A stretch of DNA of 64,000 nt from Eubacteriales bacterium (GTDB lineage: Bacteria > Bacillota > Clostridia > Oscillospirales > Butyricicoccaceae): positions 186,001-250,000 of the forward strand of contig JAUNSG010000002.1 in assembly GCA_030539335.1 (NCBI GenBank). Reading direction: 5' to 3'. Made by a program: the position numbers and the translations under genes. Positions 17,625 to 25,336 of this stretch are shown in pieces. The notes beneath the pieces are model-generated. The model saw nothing but the letters and a program-made list of their open reading frames with translations, did not search any database and had not been told where the DNA came from. Positions within the stretch are counted from its first letter, which is position 1; the number at the start of each line of letters is the position of its first letter.

Positions 17625-18104
17625 TTATTCCGCCGTCTCAATGGAACCGATGGATTGGAAAATATCATTGATTGCAGATTTCATATGGTTCGGAAAACGA
17701 TTGGAATATGTCAGACGGCTGACAATTCCATCCTCCGACTCCTTCTGCTCCACGCGGACAACATTGGTCGCCTTTGCCACACGGGACTGAATGTACTCAC
17801 AATCCCTGCCCTCTACCATGGAAACCAGGATCTTGCCGCGGGTTACACCACAGATGGAAGAAAGGGTAGTGGACAGCTCACGGCGGTCAACGGAGAGGAT
17901 GATAATCTCCGAACGCAGTGTCGATGCGGAAACGTCCGGTTCACAATGCACGCCCATGTCAAGATACTGTGCATGCTTGTACGCATCTGATTCTACAACA
18001 TGAATGTTCGTCGCCGGAATCACTTTATCATGTAAAACACCTTCAAGGATTCGGTCCGTCTTTTCGTTCATGCCAATGATTCCAAGTCCTATGCTGTGTG
18101 CCAT
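17625..18104 (-). CDS. Small Rossmann protein resembling the N-terminal domain of pyrroline-5-carboxylate reductase
   Basis: 159 residues from ATG 18104, chosen because AGGTGA is five bases upstream. The protein begins with GLGIIGMN in place of a full GxGxxG, then shows the NIHVVESDAYKH strand, SEIIILSVDRREL and the KILVSMVEG motif, the order seen in the NAD(P)-binding domain of ProC. It lacks the C-terminal dimerisation domain that carries catalysis, so enzyme activity is doubtful. It has a structured 5' leader and its own promoter. Function unknown. Confidence 0.6.
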   Translation of the reverse strand: MAHSIGLGIIGMNEKTDRILEGVLHDKVIPATNIHVVESDAYKHAQYLDMGVHCEPDVSASTLRSEIIILSVDRRELSTTLSSICGVTRGKILVSMVEGRDCEYIQSRVAKATNVVRVEQKESEDGIVSRLTYSNRFPNHMKSAINDIFQSIGSIETAE

Positions 18105-18113
18105 ACTTATCAC

Positions 18114-18252
18114 CTCTGAAAAAACGCTGGGATGTTACCAAATGAACCTTTTCAGAACTTTTTTCTCACTTTCATTTGGTTCCGCTGTTGTAGTCCTCCA
18201 GCGGATTTCTTTATTGTAATTAGAATTATAGCCCATTTTTTTCAGAAAACAA
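18114..18252 (-). promoter_or_regulatory. Promoter and structured 5' leader of the ProC-like gene
   Basis: On the minus strand a TATAAT (18230-18225) with TTGTTT 16 bases upstream is followed by an about 110-base leader. The leader has two hairpins: TCCGCTG...CAGCGGA and a 10-base-pair stem ACCAAATGAA...TTCATTTGGT, then a short T-run and the ribosome site. I do not recognise a known riboswitch class. Confidence 0.55.
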
Positions 18253-18294
18253 GTGTAATCTTGCGCATCCTGCAAACTTTGTAGGTTTAACAGA

Positions 18295-19665
18295 TTATTC
18301 TTCCATCAGCTCTGCCGCTTTGAGATAAATTGCACATTCCAGACGCTTCTTCTGCAGCTCACATCCCATCTCATACGGGTCCTGTAAGTTCCCATTCATG
18401 TTGAAATTCGCGGCTGCACACCCGCCGGAACAGTAAAATTTTGCCCAGCAGTCCCTACATTTCGGACGGCTGCAAACGTTCAAAGAGGAGAATTTTTCTG
18501 AGATTTCCATATCAAATGAACCGTCAAAAATACTGCCCAGCTTAAATTCCGGATGGCCGACAAACTGATGACATGGGTAAATATCTCCCTCCGGAGTGAC
18601 CGCAACATATTCATATCCGGCACCACAACCGCGCAGGCGCTTGATGACACACGGCCCCTGCTGCAGGTCAACCATAAAGTGAAAGAAGTTGAAGCCCTTT
18701 CCTTCTTTCTTGCGGTTCTGCATAATCGTGACGAGCTTCTCGTACTCCTCGGCAATGCGCGGCAGATCTTTCTCACTCAGATCATAGCCGGTTCCCGGCT
18801 CACTCGTGACCGGCTCCACCGAAAGCTGGTCAAAGCCCTCGTCCGCAATCGAAAGAACATCCTTGGAAAAGTCGAGGTTCTTGCTGGTAAACGTGCCGCG
18901 GACATAATAGTCCAGATTTTTATCCCGCTGGGACACCAGCTTCTTGAATTTCGGCACAATGACATCATAACTGCCGCAGCCGCCGGCAGTCGGTCGCATC
19001 TCATCGTTGACCTCACGGCGCCCGTCCAGCGACAGGACACAGTTGTCCATATTTTCGTTGATGTAATCGATGGTGTCATCCTTCAGAAGCAGGCCGTTTG
19101 TGGTGATCGTAAAGCGGAACTTTTTGTTCTTTTCCTTCTCGATGGAACGGGCGTACTCCACCGTTTTCTTTACCGTGTCAAATGCCATCAGCGGCTCGCC
19201 GCCGAAGAAATCGACCTCAATGTTCCGGCGTGACCCCGAACGCTCGACAACAAAATCAATGGCTTTTTTCGCAACGTCAAAATCCATGGTCATGCGTCCC
19301 ATCCCAAAGTCCCCGGTGGAAGCAAAACAATACTTACAGCGCAGATTGCAGTCATGGGAGACATGCAGGCAAAGCGCCTTGATCGGGGCGCCGTCAGGAA
19401 TTGCCGCCGCAATATCAATATAATCGTCATCGGCAAACAGATACCCGGTCTGCTCCAGCTCGTACAGCTCCTGATAAGCTCCACGGATCTGTTCCTCCGT
19501 AAAGGTATCGCTCAGGCTGCGCAAAATATCCTCCGGGCATTCCTCCGTCATCCCCGGCGCCACAACGGCAGACAGCGCATAGGCCGCGTCATCGACAATA
19601 TGTACCGAACCGCTGTTAATATCCATCAGAATATTAACGCCTTTCATTGAAAAACGATGTATCAT
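18295..19665 (-). CDS. scfB: SCIFF peptide radical-SAM maturase
   Basis: Forms a thioether cross-link in the SCIFF precursor encoded just upstream. 456 residues from ATG 19665 (MIHRFSMKGVNILMDINSG), preceded by TGGAGA. An N-terminal peptide-binding region is followed by the radical-SAM cluster motif CNLRCKYC (residues ~110), GGEPLMAF, and a C-terminal SPASM domain rich in Cys (CSRPKCRDCWAKFYCSGGC) for auxiliary 4Fe-4S clusters. It lies 88 bases downstream of scfA with a hairpin between. Confidence 0.95.
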   Translation of the reverse strand: MIHRFSMKGVNILMDINSGSVHIVDDAAYALSAVVAPGMTEECPEDILRSLSDTFTEEQIRGAYQELYELEQTGYLFADDDYIDIAAAIPDGAPIKALCLHVSHDCNLRCKYCFASTGDFGMGRMTMDFDVAKKAIDFVVERSGSRRNIEVDFFGGEPLMAFDTVKKTVEYARSIEKEKNKKFRFTITTNGLLLKDDTIDYINENMDNCVLSLDGRREVNDEMRPTAGGCGSYDVIVPKFKKLVSQRDKNLDYYVRGTFTSKNLDFSKDVLSIADEGFDQLSVEPVTSEPGTGYDLSEKDLPRIAEEYEKLVTIMQNRKKEGKGFNFFHFMVDLQQGPCVIKRLRGCGAGYEYVAVTPEGDIYPCHQFVGHPEFKLGSIFDGSFDMEISEKFSSLNVCSRPKCRDCWAKFYCSGGCAAANFNMNGNLQDPYEMGCELQKKRLECAIYLKAAELMEE

Positions 19666-19683
19666 ATCTGTTATTCTCCAGTC

Positions 19684-19713
19684 AAAAATTTCGAGGCTGA
19701 CAACCGTCAGCCC
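19684..19713 (-). terminator. Attenuator-like hairpin between scfA and scfB
   Basis: On the minus strand GGCTGAC/GTCAGCC forms a tight stem-loop followed by TCGAAATTTTTG. A second hairpin (ACTGAGT/ACTCAGT) overlaps the scfA stop region. Partial termination here would make the peptide transcript more abundant than that of its maturase. Confidence 0.65.
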
Positions 19714-19752
19714 CGATCTGTGCAATTATTTTCAGACACACTGAGTGAAAAC

Positions 19753-19899
19753 TCAGTCCTTGTCATGCTCGCACTTCTGATTTGCTACCGTGCAGGAGGT
19801 CTTGCATGCAGACTGACAGGAAGTCTGGCATTCGCCGCAGCCACCCTTGCAAGCAGTTTCCTTCAGTGTACGGGAATTCAGCGTCTTAATGTGAGACAT
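19753..19899 (-). CDS. scfA: SCIFF ribosomally made peptide precursor
   Basis: 48-residue precursor of the six-cysteines-in-forty-five family, substrate of the adjacent radical-SAM maturase. It begins MSHIKTLNSR and contains the hallmark GGCGECQTSCQS segment. The ribosome site AAGGAGA is eight bases upstream. Cysteines are at about 17, 21, 24, 28, 32, 36 and 43, i.e. seven rather than the usual six; C17 lies just before the GG. The peptide is nearly universal in Clostridia and its final role is unknown. Confidence 0.95.
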   Translation of the reverse strand: MSHIKTLNSRTLKETACKGGCGECQTSCQSACKTSCTVANQKCEHDKD

Positions 19900-19921
19900 G
19901 GTAATAATCTCCTTCCTTATT

Positions 19922-20302
19922 TTATTTATGTTTTGTCCGAATGAGTGTGCCCGGCATCGCGCCGATCAGGGCGCCGAGCAGACAAATTCCGGATATCATC
20001 GCCGCCGAGGCAGACTGTATCGTTTGGCCTTTCCAACTGAGCGCCAGCAAAAACAGGCATCCCAACAGGCACAAACTCGGAAGGAATCCCAGCAGCAGCT
20101 TTTTGGCATCCGCCTTCCGTGCGCCCAAAAAGGACGCCAGAATGCAGCCGGCTGCCAAACAGCCATACGCTGCCATCCTTCCGCTCTCTGCATCCAGCTT
20201 ACCACCGGACATGGCACAGGCACACAGCAGTGTGCCGCCAAATACAACGGCCAGGCCAACAAAAAGTGACCCAAACACCGAGGTAATTCCTGTTTGATTC
20301 AT
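19922..20302 (-). CDS. TIGR04086 family membrane protein
   Basis: 126 residues from ATG 20302, chosen for the GGGAGGGG ribosome site six bases upstream. Four hydrophobic helices with small-residue-rich turns (SLFVGLAVVFGGTLLCA; AYGCLAAGCILASFLGA) fit the TIGR04086 family, which is usually found next to SCIFF and YajC genes in Clostridia, as here. Function unknown; membrane location is clear. Confidence 0.75.
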   Translation of the reverse strand: MNQTGITSVFGSLFVGLAVVFGGTLLCACAMSGGKLDAESGRMAAYGCLAAGCILASFLGARKADAKKLLLGFLPSLCLLGCLFLLALSWKGQTIQSASAAMISGICLLGALIGAMPGTLIRTKHK

Positions 20303-20359
20303 TGCCGTCCCCTCCCGCATAATCTGGTTCATCATACGCAGGAAAACGGCAAAGTATCC

Positions 20360-20698
20360 TTACTTTTCCTCGGAATCTTCGCCTTCCTTCGACTCCTTCT
20401 TGACCTTAGAGTCGTTTGCAAGGTCTTCCTTCTCGATCTTACTGCGAATCGCCCACTTGTACATCTTCAAGCGCGTGCGGTTATTCGTCGTCTCAATCGT
20501 GATCGTCTCTTCCGTTACGGCAACGACACGTCCGATAATGCCACCGATCGTACAAATGCGATCGCCAGTCATAATGGAATTCCGCATCGCCTGATCCGCC
20601 TTTTCACGCTTTTTCTGCGGACGAATCAGCAGGACATAGAAAAGAACAATCAGAACAATAATCATACCATAATATAAATACTGCTGAACAGACGGCAT
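20360..20698 (-). CDS. yajC: Preprotein translocase subunit YajC
   Basis: Accessory subunit of the Sec translocon with SecD/F. 112 residues: one N-terminal membrane helix (about 9-25), IRPQKKREKA just after it, a beta domain with MRNSIMTGDRICTIGGIIGRV and a charged Lys/Glu-rich tail. Usual length and motif order for YajC. It is first in the unit yajC-TIGR04086-scfA-scfB. Confidence 0.92.
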   Translation of the reverse strand: MPSVQQYLYYGMIIVLIVLFYVLLIRPQKKREKADQAMRNSIMTGDRICTIGGIIGRVVAVTEETITIETTNNRTRLKMYKWAIRSKIEKEDLANDSKVKKESKEGEDSEEK

Positions 20699-20738
20699 TG
20701 GTCATTCCACCTCCCTATCTGAAATAGAATACGTTTCA

Positions 20739-20767
20739 ATTATAAACAATAACCGGACAAATTACAA
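20739..20767 (-). promoter_or_regulatory. Promoter of yajC unit
   Basis: Minus strand TTGTAA (20767-20762), 17-base spacer, TATAAT (20744-20739). Confidence 0.65.
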
Positions 20768-20798
20768 GCGTTTTGAACCATCCTTTACAAGTTTTTCA

Positions 20799-20827
20799 TT
20801 TACAGCAGAGAAAATTTATTGTATCAT
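20799..20827 (+). promoter_or_regulatory. Promoter of the PEBP-family gene
   Basis: TTTACA, 17-base spacer, TATCAT; reads into the gene at 20865, which has an AAAGGAGGG ribosome site. Confidence 0.6.
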
Positions 20828-20864
20828 AAAAAGAGAACTTTTTCAGAAAAAGGAGGGCATTCTC

Positions 20865-21362
20865 ATGCATATCACCAGCTCCGGCATTGAAAACGGCTAT
20901 TGGGCTGACCGGTTTGGAAAACACGGCTCCCAGTTCAATTCCCACGGCACAAACAACCATTCGGTTCCGTTTGCCATCTCGGATGCACCTGCCGGCACCA
21001 AATCCTTTGCCGTCGTTCTGGACGACTGGGACGCGATTCCGGTCTGCGGTTTCTGCTGGATTCATTGGACACTCTGCAACCTGACCGAAACGGAAGTAGC
21101 GGAAAACGCCAGCATAAACAATCCGCCTTTCATTCAGGGCTGCACCAGCCAGCACAGTGCAGTTTCCCCAGAGACCCGCGAAGAGGCTTCGTTCTATGGC
21201 GGCATGGCTCCGCCGGACGCCGAGCACGAATATGGTCTGACGGTTTACGCCCTGGACTGCACCCTGGATCTGGAACCAGGCTTCTATCTCAATGACCTCC
21301 GCCGTGCCATGCGCGGCCACGTGCTGAGCCACAAAACCATCTATGCAAAATACCGTCCGTAA
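20865..21362 (+). CDS. YbhB/YbcL family protein (PEBP fold)
   Basis: 165-residue member of the phosphatidylethanolamine-binding protein family in bacteria, cytoplasmic, with unknown ligand. Visible motifs: AVVLDDWDAIPVCGFCWIHWTL, the bacterial equivalent of the DPDAP...HW pocket, the FYGGMAPP segment in place of YxGPxPP, and the C-terminal RRAMRGHVL helix. A strong ribosome site precedes it. It has its own promoter and terminator and is not linked to its neighbours. Confidence 0.88.
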   Translation: MHITSSGIENGYWADRFGKHGSQFNSHGTNNHSVPFAISDAPAGTKSFAVVLDDWDAIPVCGFCWIHWTLCNLTETEVAENASINNPPFIQGCTSQHSAVSPETREEASFYGGMAPPDAEHEYGLTVYALDCTLDLEPGFYLNDLRRAMRGHVLSHKTIYAKYRP

Positions 21363-21378
21363 CCTACGGCATGAAAGA

Positions 21379-21407
21379 AGTCCCGCCAATCGGCGGGACT
21401 TTTTTTT
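21379..21407 (+). terminator. Terminator of the PEBP-family gene
   Basis: AGTCCCGCC/GGCGGGACT stem followed by eight T residues. Confidence 0.9.
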
Positions 21408-21415
21408 GCGATCGG

Positions 21416-22711
21416 TTAAGAAATCGGCGAATAAAAGGCATTCTCCAGGTAATTACCCTGATAGTTTTTCCCCGCTCCACCGGACAAATACAGCATTTCC
21501 AGCTGTGCCGCTTCTGCCTGAACACCACACAGCGTGCCATATGTTTTCGGCAGCAGCCAGACATGCAGGACGGTCCCTTCCTCATCAATGGCTGTCACAC
21601 GTCCCATACCGGATACGCTGTCGGAAAGATAAAAGACGCCATCCCGATAGTTCAGCGACTTCGGGCTGCTGACTTCCTGCGGCAGGGAAAACCGGGATAT
21701 CTCCGTACCATCCAGCTCACCGATCACCAGCGCGCCGCTGACACACCACGCCATCCGACTTCCCTGCTCCAGAAATGCAGCGCACAACGGCGCGCTGACC
21801 GTGCGGCGCATGAGAACTCTTAGTGCAGAGGAAAGCACATAAATCCCCAACGAACCACTTGTCAGGATGTGACCGGATTCCGAATCCCAGGATAGGCCCT
21901 GGCACGTCTCCGGCAGCGCCGAGGAGACAGTAACTTCTGTGCCGCTCTCCCGATCAAAGGAGGCCACAATCTGTCCGCTCGAATTGCTCAACAGTAGGTA
22001 AACGGTATCTTCAGACGCACAAAACCCGTTAATAGCCGAATATCCGGATTTTTGATAGCTCGCCTCCAGCTCTATGGTCATGGGATCCCGATAGCGTCTG
22101 GACACCGCATACGTATGGATTCGTTCCTTCAGCACCTTGCCCTGATGGGCTGCCAGCGCTGATTCCGTATCCTCACTGTTCAGATTGTCCTTTACCGTCA
22201 GAATATCTGCCGACCGCGCCGCCTGTGACGCATATCCCGCCGCTTCCGCCGCAGCCTGTCTTGCCGACTGAATGGCCGTTTCCATATCGCCGAACTCGGC
22301 ATACAACGATTCCACCCGCTTTTTTGCGGACAGCATCCGCTGCTCAAGCTGACGGAACGCAACCGGATAGTGATCCGGCCGGTCCAGCGCGCCGACCGAA
22401 CGCGCAAGCTGAAAACGTACAATATTGGATCTGCGTTCCGTGTCCCCCAAGGTCCCGCAAATCTGTACCGGTATGCTGCCGCTTTCCGGCAGCCAGCCAC
22501 GTTCCAATTCAATGGTGAGCGTCTTCGCCTCCTGTGTCAGATAAACAAAGTTCTCCCGTGTGCCAAATTCCATACGGAATATCCACCCCGGGTATTCCTG
22601 ATCCAGCATAATGCAGATTGTCTGTGTATTATTTTCCCCGAGATAGCCCAGGGAACGCTCCTTTGGAGCCACCGTAAAAACAAAGTGACCATTTTGGGTT
22701 TCCAGTTTCAT
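21416..22711 (-). CDS. Phage-tail/baseplate-like protein with C-terminal beta-propeller-like region
   Basis: 431 residues. The N-terminal ~110 residues resemble phage upper-baseplate (BppU-like) domains. A coiled-coil stretch follows (about 125-170, alanine-rich), then the segment DNLNSEDTESALAAHQGKVL, which matches the motif found in many phage tail-fibre and receptor-binding proteins. The last ~230 residues have repeated strands (VYLLLSNSSG, HILTSGSLGIYVLSS) suggestive of a propeller. GGAGG is nine bases upstream of the ATG. No other tail gene is nearby, so this may be a domesticated or orphan gene. Confidence 0.55.
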   Translation of the reverse strand: MKLETQNGHFVFTVAPKERSLGYLGENNTQTICIMLDQEYPGWIFRMEFGTRENFVYLTQEAKTLTIELERGWLPESGSIPVQICGTLGDTERRSNIVRFQLARSVGALDRPDHYPVAFRQLEQRMLSAKKRVESLYAEFGDMETAIQSARQAAAEAAGYASQAARSADILTVKDNLNSEDTESALAAHQGKVLKERIHTYAVSRRYRDPMTIELEASYQKSGYSAINGFCASEDTVYLLLSNSSGQIVASFDRESGTEVTVSSALPETCQGLSWDSESGHILTSGSLGIYVLSSALRVLMRRTVSAPLCAAFLEQGSRMAWCVSGALVIGELDGTEISRFSLPQEVSSPKSLNYRDGVFYLSDSVSGMGRVTAIDEEGTVLHVWLLPKTYGTLCGVQAEAAQLEMLYLSGGAGKNYQGNYLENAFYSPIS

Positions 22712-22827
22712 GCTATATCCTCCTGCAAATGTATTCTCTGGTTGTTTCCAGTTTCTTTTCAGAATACATCTGTCGGCGGAGTTGTCTACTGCAATTTCTT
22801 GCAGGGCTGTGGATTCAATCGGCGCGT

Positions 22828-23055
22828 CTATTCTGCGCTGTCAAGCCATAACAGTGCCTTTTTACACTTTGGACAGTGCCACGCGGGGAAAACTCCCCCA
22901 TACATGGGAATTGATACGGTATTCCTTAAAAAATAGCCTTTGATTCCCTTTTTCTGCATCTCCTTCTTAGAAGTAAATTCATATCCTTCGAAAAATTCCC
23001 CTCTTCCCTCTACCGTTCCTGTCTCCATCTCCGTCCCGCAACATAAACAATTCAT
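22828..23055 (-). CDS. Small zinc-ribbon protein
   Basis: 75 residues from ATG 23055 (AGGA nine bases upstream). Cys pairs CLCCG at the start and CPKCK near the end would bind one zinc ion; the middle is polar. Similar to small Firmicutes zinc-ribbon proteins of unknown function (DUF6487-like). Lies between the tail-like gene and a GNAT gene. Confidence 0.6.
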   Translation of the reverse strand: MNCLCCGTEMETGTVEGRGEFFEGYEFTSKKEMQKKGIKGYFLRNTVSIPMYGGVFPAWHCPKCKKALLWLDSAE

Positions 23056-23136
23056 ACTGTGCATTCCTTTCTAATTCCAATTGCCTGATTTTCCTCCATT
23101 TATATTATAAAAGCATTTTAAAAACTGTGCCGCAGA

Positions 23137-23607
23137 TCACAACCTGCAAATCATACTATATTCTTCCTGTGTTTCGCTTACAACTGCAAAGCCAACTGTC
23201 CGATACATTTTGTGAGCATAATTCACTTTTTGCACCGATAACGATACCCCTCGATACCCTCTGGATCGAAGCAATTGGAGCATGTCCTGCATCAAGGCGG
23301 TTCCGATTCCCAATCCGCGATACTCTTTCCACAGCGATATTGCAAGCGAAGGAGTATCGTCATCAATATGCCCATAATCCTTCATGATTCTGGCCCAAAC
23401 GGCTCCGACAATCTTCCCATCGGCCTCTGCAACCAGACAATGGTCGTCTTTCTTTCCAAATTCCGAAACATACACCTGCAGTTCCGGCTGCTGAATGATT
23501 TTTTTCGGAGGTGGCTCCATTCCCTCCGGAATAAAAATAGCCTCATATAAAAAATCGTCGAGCAGTGGATACTCGTCCGCTTTGATCGCTCTTATGCTAT
23601 ACTCCAT
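23137..23607 (-). CDS. GNAT family N-acetyltransferase
   Basis: 156 residues. The acetyl-CoA-binding motif A is visible as the LWKEYRGLGIGTALMQ segment (R/QxxGxG/A), followed by the AHKMYRTVGFAVVSE motif B. Substrate unknown. It is followed two bases downstream of an SRPBCC gene stop and probably co-transcribed with it. Confidence 0.85.
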   Translation of the reverse strand: MEYSIRAIKADEYPLLDDFLYEAIFIPEGMEPPPKKIIQQPELQVYVSEFGKKDDHCLVAEADGKIVGAVWARIMKDYGHIDDDTPSLAISLWKEYRGLGIGTALMQDMLQLLRSRGYRGVSLSVQKVNYAHKMYRTVGFAVVSETQEEYSMICRL

Positions 23608-23609
23608 TG

Positions 23610-24002
23610 TTACGACAATGCCTTTTTCAAATCAGAAAGATACAACGCCTGCTGCTTTTTTAAAAACGATTTCACAAAGGGTTTCAGAACGATCTTTTTG
23701 GCGATAACCTCCTCGATGAACAGGATCTCTGTCGCCCCGCCTTTCTGTGTAAAAATCCCCGTCCAATGCCCCTTCATATTGCTGTTTTCCATGTCAAATT
23801 CCCAGCGCCGATAGGGCTCCTTAGCTGTAACGGAAAATGTCGTCGCATATCCTTCTTTGGTATATTCTATAAACTGGTTTTCCTTGATGATTTCAATCCT
23901 GCTCAAATCACTTCGCCACGTGTATTGTTCCAGCGATGTGACAACCTCCCACACCGTTTGAATGTCCCGTTCAAAAACAGCTTTGATTCTTGAAGTTGCC
24001 AT
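23610..24002 (-). CDS. SRPBCC (START/polyketide-cyclase-like) protein
   Basis: 130 residues with the N-terminal hydrophobic strand-helix TSRIKAVFERDIQTVWEVVTS, a central WRSDLSRIEI strand and a C-terminal helix ending LKKALS, as in the SRPBCC superfamily that binds hydrophobic ligands. Function not predictable. Upstream of the GNAT gene in the same orientation with only a two-base gap. Confidence 0.75.
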   Translation of the reverse strand: MATSRIKAVFERDIQTVWEVVTSLEQYTWRSDLSRIEIIKENQFIEYTKEGYATTFSVTAKEPYRRWEFDMENSNMKGHWTGIFTQKGGATEILFIEEVIAKKIVLKPFVKSFLKKQQALYLSDLKKALS

Positions 24003-24092
24003 CTCAATTCTCCTTTCTAAATTGCAAATGGATAAGAATAGTATACCTTACTTTGATACCATAAACAACAATACCAGGCTTTTCTTCCGATG

Positions 24093-24128
24093 AAAAAATC
24101 CGGCTGTACAATTTGTACAGCCGGATTT
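24093..24128 (-). terminator. Terminator after tRNA-Leu
   Basis: Long stem AATCCGGCTGTACA/TGTACAGCCGGATT followed on the minus strand by a T-run. Confidence 0.9.
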
Positions 24129-24133
24129 CCTTT

Positions 24134-24220
24134 TGGTGCCGCTGACCGGACTTGAACCGGTACGGTGTTGCCACCGAGGGATTTTAAGTCCCTTGCGTCT
24201 GCCGATTTCGCCACAGCGGC
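24134..24220 (-). tRNA. tRNA-Leu (UAA)
   Basis: 87 bases including encoded CCA. Acceptor GCCGCTG pairs with CAGCGGC; anticodon stem GGGA/TCCC carries loop CTTAAAA with anticodon TAA; a long variable arm CGGTGGCAACACCG marks a class II tRNA; T-loop GTTCAAGTC. Confidence 0.97.
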
Positions 24221-24325
24221 GGATAACAGAATAAGTATAGCAATCCGCCTCGGTTTTGTCAAGAGCGTTCCCACCGAATTCATTCTCCGTGTCCCATTTC
24301 ATTCGATTTTTCGTACGTTTGTCCG

Positions 24326-24406
24326 TTATTTATGGTTATATCCTGTATAAAACAGCATACCCATACAAAACAGCATAGCCCATGCCCAAAACTTATGATT
24401 TTTCAT
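24326..24406 (-). CDS. 26-residue hydrophobic small protein
   Basis: Starts ATG 24406 with an excellent ribosome site AAGGAGG eight bases upstream. Protein MKNHKFWAWAMLFCMGMLFY plus a six-residue tail ending NHK: a short positively charged start and one possible membrane helix. Downstream of nadC's terminator and upstream of tRNA-Leu, same strand. I do not recognise a family; the ribosome site is the main support. Confidence 0.5.
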   Translation of the reverse strand: MKNHKFWAWAMLFCMGMLFYTGYNHK

Positions 24407-24430
24407 TTGGATACACCTCCTTCTCCTAGG

Positions 24431-24466
24431 AAAAGAAGCATCTATTCGTTATGAACAGATGCTTCT
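24431..24466 (-). terminator. Terminator of the nadABC operon
   Basis: GAAGCATCT/AGATGCTTC stem with a 13-base loop; on the minus strand it is followed by TTTTCC. Confidence 0.8.
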
Positions 24467-24478
24467 CTGCTATCGCTT

Positions 24479-25336
24479 TTATTCGATGGGGGTCAAATTC
24501 TTCAAAGAAATATCCATCGCCGGAGATGCATAGGTCAAGGCGCCGGAAGATACATAATCCACGCCAATCTCTGCAATTTCCAGCAGACGTTCTGCGGTTA
24601 CATTGCCCGAGCACTCGGTTTCCGCACGGCCGGCAACGATCGCAACCGCCTGACGCATGGTTTCATTGTCCATGTTGTCCAGCATGATGACATCTGCGCC
24701 GCACTCCGCCGCTTCACGGACCATTTCCAATGTTTCACACTCGACCTCAATCTTCGTTACAAAGGAAACATAGTCGCGTGCCATCTGCACCGCCTTTGTA
24801 ATCGATCCAGCTGCACCGATGTGGTTATCCTTCATCATAACGCAGTCCGACAGATTGTAGCGGTGATTGGTTCCTCCGCCGCAGCGAACCGCATATTTCT
24901 CAAAAATACGCAGACCAGGTGTGGTCTTTCTGGTGTCCAGCAGCTTTGTATGCTTTCCCTCCAGAATATCAACCATCTTGCGCGTATTGGTCGCAATCCC
25001 ACTCATACGCTGTAAAAAGTTCAGCGCAGTGCGTTCGCCGGTCAGCAGCGTGCGGATATCGGCATAAATCACACCAATCAGTTCGCCCTTCTTGACCCGA
25101 TCGCCATCACGATAGGTCGTCTCAAAGTGCGCATCGCGCTCTAACAGTTCAAAAACACGTGCAAAGACATCCAGGCCACAAATAACACCATCCTGCTTGC
25201 AGATCAGCTCTGCCTTGCCCAGCTTGGGTTCACGCATAATGGCGTTGGTGCTGACATCTTCACTTGTAACGTCCTCCCGCAGTGCGTTCAGGATCGCCGG
25301 ATCCATATTAAGAATCATCGCGGAGCCACTGTTCAT
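24479..25336 (-). CDS. nadC: Nicotinate-nucleotide pyrophosphorylase (carboxylating)
   Basis: Converts quinolinate and PRPP to nicotinate mononucleotide, the third step of de novo NAD synthesis. 285 residues from ATG 25336, which has AAAGGA about 11 bases upstream and overlaps the nadB end by 29 bases; other ATGs lie seven and eleven codons further in. Motifs: EDVTSEDVSTNA, LNFLQRMSGIAT, LLDTRKTTPGLR and ADVIMLDNMDNE, all diagnostic. Confidence 0.95.
   Translation of the reverse strand: MNSGSAMILNMDPAILNALREDVTSEDVSTNAIMREPKLGKAELICKQDGVICGLDVFARVFELLERDAHFETTYRDGDRVKKGELIGVIYADIRTLLTGERTALNFLQRMSGIATNTRKMVDILEGKHTKLLDTRKTTPGLRIFEKYAVRCGGGTNHRYNLSDCVMMKDNHIGAAGSITKAVQMARDYVSFVTKIEVECETLEMVREAAECGADVIMLDNMDNETMRQAVAIVAGRAETECSGNVTAERLLEIAEIGVDYVSSGALTYASPAMDISLKNLTPIE

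Noticed and set aside
24361..24400. Repeated AAAACAGCATA inside the 26-residue gene as a possible CRISPR-like or regulator repeat
   Set aside because: Only two close copies that encode the repeated residues MLF of the small peptide; no spacer array.
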